Assembly (NCBI GenBank): GCA_027294185.1
Contig: JAPUME010000081.1
Location: 1-10,429, forward strand
Direction: 5' to 3'
Origin: Acidobacteriota bacterium
GTDB taxonomy: Bacteria > Acidobacteriota > Terriglobia > UBA7540 > JAPUME01
Length of the DNA: 10,429 nucleotides
Position numbers and translations under genes: made by a program
Notes under the pieces: model-generated
Database searches by the model: none
The model's input: only the letters and a program-made list of their open reading frames with translations
What the model was told of the DNA's origin: nothing
Shown: positions 1-4,771 of the stretch, piece after piece
Layout of the letters: each line of letters opens with the position of its first letter
Numbering within the stretch: position 1 is the first letter of the stretch

Positions 1-591
1 CTGCCGGCCAGTATGCGGCCTGCCACCAGCACGATAGCCAACCAGACGGGAGGACTTCACAAACCTCCGCCGGAACCCCCCAAGAAACCTGAACCCACTC
101 CCGAAACTGAGATTGCCAAGTTCGATAAGGCGGCGCCACCACCCAAGTTTGAGCGAATCAACCCGCGCATCCAGAAAGAAGAGGTGGAGATTCCCGACAA
201 TGCCGTGCCATTCGGGCAAGGTGGCGCCCTGGCCATCTCCTTTGCTCAATTCAGTAATGCCGTCGGTGAGGGCGGGGTCGACCTGGGAGGGGATTTCGGA
301 GCACGGTTCGCGTGGTATGTGCGGGCAGTCCGCACGCGCATCAGCACCAACTGGCTGATGGCGACGGTGAGCCCGAGAATTCTCACCGCGCCACGTCTTT
401 ATATTACCTTCGATATAATGCGGAGCGGCCAGATCGAAAATGTGAAGGTCACAGAATCCAGCGGAATCCCCGAGGTGGATCGCTCCGGGTTGCGTGCGAT
501 TCTGGGCTCGAATCCTCTGGCCCCGCTTCCGAGTAGTTTCTCCGGTTCGAGCGTCACCGTAGAGTTCTGGTTTGATTTTCAAAGACGATAG
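1..591 (+). CDS. TonB/TolA-type C-terminal domain protein, 5'-truncated by window edge
   Basis: The frame is open from base 1, so the gene almost certainly starts left of the window. The ATG at 13 has no visible Shine-Dalgarno sequence and would leave a protein with no membrane anchor. The visible part begins with a Pro/Lys/Glu-rich linker (residues about 18-60 counted from the ATG), typical of the periplasm-spanning region of TonB and TolA. It ends in a TonB-like C-terminal domain (about 95-192) with the family pattern: a helix ending in W, then ITFDI..SG.I..V.V..SSG....D.S.L.AI......PLP and a closing V.FWFDF strand. Family members transmit proton-motive energy from a TolQR/ExbBD motor to the outer membrane. 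Its position just before tolB suggests it fills the TolA role, as TonB-like proteins do in many phyla without classical TolA. The missing N-terminal transmembrane helix should lie upstream. I am confident of the domain and less sure of TolA versus TonB function. Confidence 0.85.
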   Translation: MPASMRPATSTIANQTGGLHKPPPEPPKKPEPTPETEIAKFDKAAPPPKFERINPRIQKEEVEIPDNAVPFGQGGALAISFAQFSNAVGEGGVDLGGDFGARFAWYVRAVRTRISTNWLMATVSPRILTAPRLYITFDIMRSGQIENVKVTESSGIPEVDRSGLRAILGSNPLAPLPSSFSGSSVTVEFWFDFQRR

Positions 592-594
592 GAC

Positions 595-616
595 GGGGCT
601 GAGGAACCTTGGCCCC
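595..616 (+). other. Intercistronic hairpin between the TonB/TolA gene and tolB
   Basis: Bases 595-603 can pair with 608-616 around a GAAC loop, giving nine pairs, two of them adjacent G-U wobbles. The hairpin starts three bases after the upstream stop codon. No T-run follows directly; a T6 lies about 27 bases further on. I read it as a possible mRNA-stability or partial attenuation element, not a proven terminator. Confidence 0.35.
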
Positions 617-670
617 TAAACAGCGCAGAAAACTCAATCAACATTTTTTGGGCGAAGGAAGGTCGATCGC

Positions 671-2005
671 ATGCAGAGAACTACCCGTTTCGGTTTGGTC
701 ATCCTCTTTCTGCTTCTCGTGCCTGCGCGTTTTAGGGCGCAGGAAGACTGGTTTCGTACCGGGATCAACCTGGGTGTAGAGAAAATCCGGTTGGCAGCGG
801 CCGAGTTTCAGCCCCGCTCCATCGATCCACCCCTGGTTTCCGCCACGGAAGTGTTCAACCGGGTTCTGTGGAACGATTTGGAAACTGCGGGCATTTTCGA
901 GATGGTCAATCGGAGTTTCTATCCGCTGGAGATTCCCACCGAACCCTCGGAGGTGAGGTTCGAGCCCTGGAACGAACCGCCCGTCGAGACACAGATGTTG
1001 GTTTTCGGGAAAACGGAGACGATTCAGGGGAATCTGGTCGTCACGGCCCGGCTCTTCGATATTCGGTCACCCCTGAAGCCCACCGTACTGGCCAAGCGAT
1101 ACGTCTCCACGGTGGACGAGGAGGCAGCCCGGCGCGTCGCGCACCGCTTTGCCGATGAAATCATCCTGAATCTGGGAGGAGGCCTTCCCGGAATCAACTC
1201 AACGCAGATTACCTTTGTCAGCAAGCGAAACGGGCATGAAGAGATCATGGTGATGGACTTTGACGGTCATAACCAGTATCCGGTGACCAACTACAAGTCC
1301 TTGTCGTTGACGCCGCGCTGGTCCCACGACAACACCAAGGTCGCTTTTACCAGCTACAGCACCGGCACCCCCCAGATTTTCATCCACTCCCTGGAAACCA
1401 ACCGCCGAATCCCCTTTCCCACCTATCGGGGGCTCAATACGACGCCTGCCTGGTCACCGGAAGGGAAAAGGATTGCGTTCTGTTCCAGCATGAGCGGCGA
1501 CCCGGAAATCTATGTTTCCGATGTAAACGGCTTCAACCTGCAGCGGCTCACCTTTTCGCGCGGTGTGGATATTTCCCCCAGTTGGAACCCCCGCACCGGC
1601 AATGAAATTGCCTTCATTTCCGATCGTATTGGGCCGCCGCAGCTTTACATCATGGACGCCAATGGCTCGAACGTGCGTCGCGTCATTACCATGGGGGGTT
1701 CCGCCACTACCCCCGCCTGGTCCCCGAACGGCCAGTTTATCGCCTTTGCCTGGATGGTGGGCGAGACCGGGCACTATGATATTTATCTCCTTGAAATTGC
1801 CTCCGCTCGTGTGGTGCAATTGACCCACGACGCTGGACGGAATGAACGGCCCTCGTGGGCGCCCGACGGAAGGCATATCGTCTTTGAATCCAACCGATCC
1901 GGATTAAACCAGGTATGGATCATGCTCTCCGACGGCTCAAACCCCAAGCGGTTGACTTCGATTGGCCGAAACTGGGGGCCGGCCTGGTCAAACCAGAGGA
2001 GATGA
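671..2005 (+). CDS. tolB: Tol-Pal system periplasmic beta-propeller protein TolB
   Basis: A 444-residue protein, close to the roughly 430 residues of the E. coli protein. Residues 1-23 form a signal peptide with a basic start and a run of Leu/Ile/Val, so the protein is periplasmic. Residues about 30-165 match the TolB N-terminal domain. From about 175 onward there are repeated PD40/WD40-like propeller blades, each with W-S/A/N-P-(D/E/N)-G-...-I-A-F: around 217-227, 261-270, 305-315, 350-359 and 396-405, with intervening strands such as QIFIHS, EIYVSD, QLYIMD and QVWIML. TolB binds Pal through the propeller and TolA through its N-terminus, coupling the inner-membrane motor to the outer membrane. 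The ATG at 671 has a strong AAGGAAGG site at 655-662, eight bases upstream, and yields the signal peptide. The gene follows the TonB/TolA gene by 79 bases and precedes pal, the usual order. Confidence 0.95.
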   Translation: MQRTTRFGLVILFLLLVPARFRAQEDWFRTGINLGVEKIRLAAAEFQPRSIDPPLVSATEVFNRVLWNDLETAGIFEMVNRSFYPLEIPTEPSEVRFEPWNEPPVETQMLVFGKTETIQGNLVVTARLFDIRSPLKPTVLAKRYVSTVDEEAARRVAHRFADEIILNLGGGLPGINSTQITFVSKRNGHEEIMVMDFDGHNQYPVTNYKSLSLTPRWSHDNTKVAFTSYSTGTPQIFIHSLETNRRIPFPTYRGLNTTPAWSPEGKRIAFCSSMSGDPEIYVSDVNGFNLQRLTFSRGVDISPSWNPRTGNEIAFISDRIGPPQLYIMDANGSNVRRVITMGGSATTPAWSPNGQFIAFAWMVGETGHYDIYLLEIASARVVQLTHDAGRNERPSWAPDGRHIVFESNRSGLNQVWIMLSDGSNPKRLTSIGRNWGPAWSNQRR

Positions 2006-2032
2006 TCCGGGGAGGGCCTTAAGTATTTGTCC

Positions 2033-2060
2033 TTGTTTTCTTTTTGGGGTTAATGATAAT
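2033..2060 (+). promoter_or_regulatory. Candidate promoter in the tolB-pal intergenic region
   Basis: TTGTTT at 2033-2038 and GATAAT at 2055-2060 are separated by 16 bases and lie in an AT-rich island (about 2020-2100) that contrasts with the GC-rich genes around it. If used, transcription would start near 2067 and leave a leader of about 130 bases before pal. The -35 match is modest. There is no terminator hairpin after tolB, so pal may equally be read from upstream. Extra Pal production from its own promoter would be plausible because Pal is normally abundant. Confidence 0.35.
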
Positions 2061-2170
2061 ATTTGCGCGCCCTTATTTCCCATTAGGCTATTATGGAAAA
2101 TCGGGATTTGAACCAATTCCGGCATAATGCGTAAGGATCGAACCTCGGCCCACGCGCCGGGAGAGAAGGA

Positions 2171-2193
2171 AGAACCCAAAGTTCTGAAGGAGG
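2171..2193 (+). promoter_or_regulatory. pal ribosome-binding site with adjacent small hairpin
   Basis: AAGGAGG at 2187-2193 is a full Shine-Dalgarno sequence seven bases before the ATG at 2201. A TTG at 2195 is only one base from it and is an unlikely start, so this site decides the start. Directly before it, AGAAC (2171-2175) pairs with GTTCT (2181-2185) around a CCAAA loop. A second GAAGGA at 2165-2170 lies on the other side of that hairpin and could act as a standby ribosome site. Confidence 0.75.
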
Positions 2194-2200
2194 TTTGAGC

Positions 2201-2953
2201 ATGAATCCGAAGAAACGCACGGCGGCCGCTCTGATTTTTCTGGTGGCGGCAGTCCTGTTTACAGCCGCGTGCAAGAAGAAGGTAGCAGCACCGCCTCCTC
2301 CACCTCCACCGCCTCCGCCTCCGCCGTCCCCGACGGTAACGTTGAGTGCGGCGCCCTCTACGATTGACCGAGGGCAGTCGGCCAGGTTGACCTGGAGTTC
2401 GGAGAACGCGACCAAACTGGACCTGCAACCCGGCGTAGGAAGTGTCGATGCGCAGGGCAGCCGTCAGGTAAGCCCCAATGATTCAACTACTTACACCCTG
2501 AGTGTTACCGGGCCGGGCGGCTCCGATTCAGCGACGGCGCGAGTGACCGTTGTGGTTCCTCCGCCTCCACCGCCGCCTCCGCCTCCGCCGAAGGAGGTTT
2601 CCGAGGTGGAGCTCTTCGGACAAACCATCAAGCATGCCTACTTTGACTTCGACCGCTACAATATCCGTTCCGATGCGGGCGAAGCGTTGTCGGAGAACGC
2701 CGACTTCCTGCGCAGCCGTCCTGGCCTTCGCTTCACGGTCGAGGGGCATTGTGACGAGCGAGGCAGTGAGGAATACAACCTGGGGCTCGGTGACCGCCGC
2801 GCCAACTCGGCCAAGGAGTACCTGATCAACCTCGGTATCTCAGAGGCTCGGATTCAGACGATCTCCTACGGCAAATCGCGGCCCTCCTGCACGGAAAGCG
2901 ACGAAGAGTGCTGGCAGGAGAACCGTCGGGCTCACATGCGCCACGGCCAGTAG
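2201..2953 (+). CDS. pal: Peptidoglycan-associated lipoprotein Pal with an Ig-like insert between two poly-proline linkers
   Basis: A 250-residue lipoprotein. Residues 1-23 form a basic plus hydrophobic signal ending in TAAC, so Cys24 is the likely lipidated residue anchoring it in the outer membrane; Thr at -3 is not the commonest lipobox residue. Then come 12 prolines (31-42), a beta-rich Ig-like segment (about 43-118, with GQSARLTWSSENAT and STTYTLSVTG patterns), 11 prolines (120-130) and an OmpA/Pal peptidoglycan-binding domain (about 136-250). That domain has the classic pieces YFDFDRYNI, VEGHCDERG, EYNLGLGDRRA, SYGKSRP and ECWQENRRAH, including the Asp and Arg positions used for meso-diaminopimelate binding. 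Three cysteines (184, 230, 237) lie in this domain, and the last two could form a disulfide. Pal binds TolB and peptidoglycan. The start is ATG 2201, chosen by its AAGGAGG site. The Ig-like segment is an addition relative to E. coli Pal. Confidence 0.93.
   Translation: MNPKKRTAAALIFLVAAVLFTAACKKKVAAPPPPPPPPPPPPSPTVTLSAAPSTIDRGQSARLTWSSENATKLDLQPGVGSVDAQGSRQVSPNDSTTYTLSVTGPGGSDSATARVTVVVPPPPPPPPPPPKEVSEVELFGQTIKHAYFDFDRYNIRSDAGEALSENADFLRSRPGLRFTVEGHCDERGSEEYNLGLGDRRANSAKEYLINLGISEARIQTISYGKSRPSCTESDEECWQENRRAHMRHGQ
2291..2326 (+). repeat. First poly-proline codon tract in pal (12 Pro codons)
   Basis: Twelve consecutive CCN codons, mixed CCG/CCT/CCA, encode the linker right after the lipidated cysteine region. 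The varied third bases argue for selection on the protein and against recent slippage. On the opposite strand it produces a spurious poly-Gly reading frame. Confidence 0.9.
2558..2590 (+). repeat. Second poly-proline codon tract in pal (11 Pro codons)
   Basis: Eleven consecutive CCN codons, again with mixed third bases, join the Ig-like segment to the OmpA domain. Runs this long stall ribosomes and normally need elongation factor P, so Pal synthesis in this organism should be EF-P dependent. That is an inference from known EF-P biology. Confidence 0.9.
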
Positions 2954-2979
2954 GCGTAACGTAGCTCAGTAGGCGCAAC
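2948..2979 (+). repeat. Short imperfect direct repeat at the end of pal
   Basis: CAGTAGGCGTAAC (2948-2960) recurs as CAGTAGGCGCAAC (2967-2979), 12 of 13 bases identical with starts 19 bases apart. The first copy contains the pal stop codon. It could be a small local duplication. No function is apparent. Confidence 0.5.
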
Positions 2980-2988
2980 CAACCTCAA

Positions 2989-3028
2989 CTGGAGTGGAGG
3001 CTGTCCCGGTGGACGGCCTCCACTCCAG
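2989..3028 (+). terminator. Very stable hairpin after pal, probable transcription terminator
   Basis: The 13 bases at 2989-3001 (CTGGAGTGGAGGC) are perfectly complementary to 3016-3028. Inside them come one T-G wobble (3002/3015) and four more pairs, GTCC with GGAC, closed by a CGGT loop. This gives about 18 pairs. It starts 35 bases after the pal stop. Only a weak T-rich stretch follows (TATTT, then TATTTT further on), so termination may be partial, or the hairpin may protect the upstream mRNA. The promoter before cpoB fits a transcription boundary here. Confidence 0.65.
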
Positions 3029-3106
3029 CAGTATTTCCGGCTATTTTCCGTCCCCATACCCCCTTCTCCTCCGATTCGGCCCTTTCTGGAAAGATTCACG
3101 GATGAG

Positions 3107-3135
3107 TTGACCCCCGAGATTCCTGAGGTTACACT
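3107..3135 (+). promoter_or_regulatory. Sigma-70-like promoter upstream of cpoB
   Basis: TTGACC (3107-3112, five of six consensus bases) and TACACT (3130-3135, four of six including the key TA and final T) are separated by the optimal 17 bases. Transcription would start near 3142, leaving a leader of about 32 bases before the TTG start. It lies downstream of the post-pal hairpin and so would give cpoB, and perhaps ssb, its own transcription. Confidence 0.55.
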
Positions 3136-3139
3136 CAGG
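3122..3139 (+). promoter_or_regulatory. Operator-like dyad over the cpoB promoter -10
   Basis: CCTGAG (3122-3127) and CTCAGG (3134-3139) form a perfect 6+6 inverted repeat with a six-base centre (GTTACA) that overlaps the proposed -10 box at 3130-3135. Size and placement fit a binding site for a dimeric repressor. At the RNA level most of it lies upstream of the predicted transcript start, so a DNA role is more likely than a hairpin role. I do not recognise the motif as belonging to a known regulator. Confidence 0.4.
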
Positions 3140-3159
3140 TGGGGACTGTTATCTCGACC

Positions 3160-3166
3160 AAGGAGG
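3160..3166 (+). promoter_or_regulatory. Ribosome-binding site that fixes a TTG start for cpoB
   Basis: AAGGAGG lies seven bases before the TTG at 3174. No in-frame ATG or GTG with a comparable site is nearby, and translation from this TTG gives a proper signal peptide (MKGLRISIVLLL...). The rare start codon is therefore well supported. Confidence 0.8.
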
Positions 3167-3173
3167 ACATATT

Positions 3174-4013
3174 TTGAAAGGGCTTAGAATTTCTATTGTG
3201 CTGCTTTTGGCCGCGCTGATACCTGCTGCCCCTCCGGTATCCGCGGCAAAACGCGAGCTTGTCCAGATCCTCCAGCAGGTGAATAACCTCCAGGTGCAGA
3301 TGCAAATCCTCCAACAGACCATTGACCGTCAGGCAGCCGTTATGCAGACCCTCATCGAGCAGACCACCGAAGGCGTTCGCGCGATGCAAACGGAGATGAG
3401 TGAGCTGCGGCTGATGACTCAGCAGAACCTGGCTTCCAGTGCGGCTCGCATCGAAACCATCGCGACTCAGATCGAGATATTGAACGCAAGCCTGGAGGAA
3501 GCGAAAGCCCGCATCGGAAGGATTCACGACGGGATGGTGGAAACTCACAATATTCTGCAAACGATCAATACCACCTCCGAAACAGACCAATCTAGGTTGG
3601 AAGGGGCGGCGGGCGTGCCGTCTGCTACCACTCTCTACGAAACCGCTTATCGCGACTTTGCCAGCGGGCAATATCAGCTTGCGATTCAGGAGTTTCAAGA
3701 GTATCTGCATTACCACCAGAATACCGATCTGGCCTCGAACGCCCAGTATTACATCGGGGATTGCTACTATAACCAGGGTAATTTCCGTCAGGCCGTCGAG
3801 GAATACAACCGGGCGATCGAACGATATCCCACCGGCAACAAGCTTGCCTCCGCCCAGCTCAAGAAGGCCTTCGCATTGCTCGAGCTCAAACAGAGGCAAG
3901 CCGGCGTCCGTGAGTTGCGCAGCCTGATCTCGCGCTTCCCCAGAGCGTCGGAGTCGGATTTGGCGCGGGCAAGGCTTGAGCAGCTTGGGATTACTTTGAC
4001 GGGCGGCCTATAA
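3174..4013 (+). CDS. cpoB: Tol-Pal associated TPR protein CpoB/YbgF
   Basis: A 279-residue periplasmic protein starting at TTG with an ideal Shine-Dalgarno site. Residues 1-25 are a signal peptide ending near VSAA. Residues about 27-135 are Gln/Leu/Ile-rich heptads (LVQILQQVNNLQVQM and similar), a coiled coil that in E. coli YbgF drives oligomerisation. Residues about 150-279 carry three tetratricopeptide repeats: LYETAYRDFASGQYQLAIQEFQ (151-183), NAQYYIGDCYYNQGNFRQAVEEY (189-220) and a third at about 224-257 ending LISRFP. In E. coli, CpoB binds TolA and coordinates Tol-driven outer-membrane constriction with peptidoglycan synthesis by PBP1b. The length fits the family, whose E. coli member has about 263 residues. 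It follows pal as usual but behind a strong hairpin and its own promoter, so it may be regulated apart from tolB-pal. It ends in TAA at 4011-4013. Confidence 0.9.
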   Translation: MKGLRISIVLLLAALIPAAPPVSAAKRELVQILQQVNNLQVQMQILQQTIDRQAAVMQTLIEQTTEGVRAMQTEMSELRLMTQQNLASSAARIETIATQIEILNASLEEAKARIGRIHDGMVETHNILQTINTTSETDQSRLEGAAGVPSATTLYETAYRDFASGQYQLAIQEFQEYLHYHQNTDLASNAQYYIGDCYYNQGNFRQAVEEYNRAIERYPTGNKLASAQLKKAFALLELKQRQAGVRELRSLISRFPRASESDLARARLEQLGITLTGGL

Positions 4014-4169
4014 CGTCGGGTGGTCACCGGGCGGATCGCCTACTCAACGGGTGGCGCAAAAGATCGCTCACGATGGCTCTTTGAGGGCTGGATTCAAGTG
4101 GGCTGTCTGCGACTCGAGTCTGAAGCAAGCACGGTTCGGAACCTCCAAATTATCGTCCCCTTTCAAGAG

Positions 4170-4195
4170 GAACTCCCCGAGGTCTGTCGGGGTTC
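4170..4195 (+). other. Leader hairpin just upstream of ssb
   Basis: CCCCGA (4175-4180) pairs with TCGGGG (4187-4192) around a GGTCTG loop. After a two-base bulge (CT, 4173-4174) the stem continues with GAA (4170-4172) pairing with TTC (4193-4195), nine pairs in all. It ends four bases before the AAGG ribosome-binding site (4199-4202). No T-run follows, so it is not a typical terminator. It could influence ssb translation or mark an RNA processing point. The rest of the cpoB-ssb gap (4014-4169) shows no convincing promoter. Confidence 0.35.
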
Positions 4196-4209
4196 ATTAA
4201 GGTTGCTTT

Positions 4210-4647
4210 ATGTCCGGTTCCATCAATAAAGTCATTCTCATCGGGCGGCTGGGAAGGGATCCGGAAGTTAAGTACACTCCGAGCGGTCAGGCAGTGGCCA
4301 AATTTTCCATCGCAACGGATGAGACCTACAAGGATCGCAACGGCGAGCAGCAGCGCCGCACGGAATGGCACAATATCGTGGCCTGGCGGCGGCTGGCCGA
4401 AATCTGTGGGGAGTACCTGGTCAAAGGTAAGTTAGTTTACATCGAAGGGCGACTGCGGACGCGCAAGTGGGAAGACCGGGAAGGGAATAAGCGATCCACA
4501 ACAGAAATCGAAGCCCGGGAGATGCAGATGCTTTCCCCCAAGGGCGAGGGCGACAGAAGTGAATCCAGTTCCCAACAAAGCGAATCAACTCCAGCCCCTG
4601 CCCCCGCTCCCTCTCCTGAAATCACCGACGACGATATTCCATTCTAG
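4210..4647 (+). CDS. ssb: Single-stranded DNA-binding protein SSB
   Basis: A 145-residue protein. Residues about 1-108 form the OB-fold with hallmark stretches: [68 protein letters not shown] and the [10 protein letters not shown] strand. A Ser/Gln then Ala/Pro-rich disordered linker (about 112-138) leads to the acidic tip ITDDDIPF, which recruits replication and repair partners such as RecO, PriA and exonuclease I in characterised bacteria. SSB coats single-stranded DNA as a tetramer in the cytoplasm. The aromatic ssDNA-stacking positions are represented by W54 and W88-type residues. The ATG at 4210 has a modest AAGG at 4199-4202, seven bases away. The gene sits 196 bases after cpoB on the same strand, so readthrough from the cpoB promoter is possible. 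It is not functionally linked to Tol-Pal, so this is a neighbourhood relation only. Confidence 0.95.
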   Translation: MSGSINKVILIGRLGRDPEVKYTPSGQAVAKFSIATDETYKDRNGEQQRRTEWHNIVAWRRLAEICGEYLVKGKLVYIEGRLRTRKWEDREGNKRSTTEIEAREMQMLSPKGEGDRSESSSQQSESTPAPAPAPSPEITDDDIPF

Positions 4648-4771
4648 GCCTCTCGCAACCATCTGAGACGATCCTCCGATTTGCTTTTGACAGCCACGGT
4701 TCCGTTTTTCGTGAATCGTGACTTTTCGCACAGGTTCGCACCCCGGCCGGCGCGCAGCACGATGCAGGAGG
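4648..4771. other. Convergent intergenic region between ssb and the DUF5916 gene
   Basis: This 124-base gap separates the two converging gene sets. It contains a T5 run (4705-4709) after an imperfect ACGGTTCCGT, and a CCGGCCGG palindrome. I see no stem long enough to call a bidirectional terminator and no credible small gene. Confidence 0.5.

Noticed and set aside
2108..2128. TTGAAC and CATAAT as a promoter before pal
   Set aside because: The spacer is only nine bases, far too short for a sigma-70 promoter.
1988..2428. Antisense frames with long poly-Gly and poly-Arg runs
   Set aside because: They are complements of the pal poly-proline codons.
2961..2980. GTAGCTCAGTAGGC resembling a tRNA D-arm
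   Set aside because: No acceptor stem, anticodon arm or T-arm can be assembled around it. It is better seen as part of the short direct repeat after pal.
3135..3899. 254-codon open frame antisense to cpoB
   Set aside because: The CpoB reading is supported by signal peptide, coiled coil, TPRs and ribosome site. The antisense frame has none of these.
4111..4120. Ten-base palindrome GACTCGAGTC upstream of ssb
   Set aside because: It is a short uninterrupted palindrome with no flanking promoter elements and is expected by chance at this scale.
4020..4229. 69-codon plus-strand frame in the cpoB-ssb gap running into ssb
   Set aside because: It overlaps the ssb start, has no good ribosome site and shows no recognisable protein features.
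4695..4709. ACGGTTCCGT followed by T5 as a terminator for ssb
   Set aside because: At most three pairs form with a workable loop, too weak for an intrinsic terminator.
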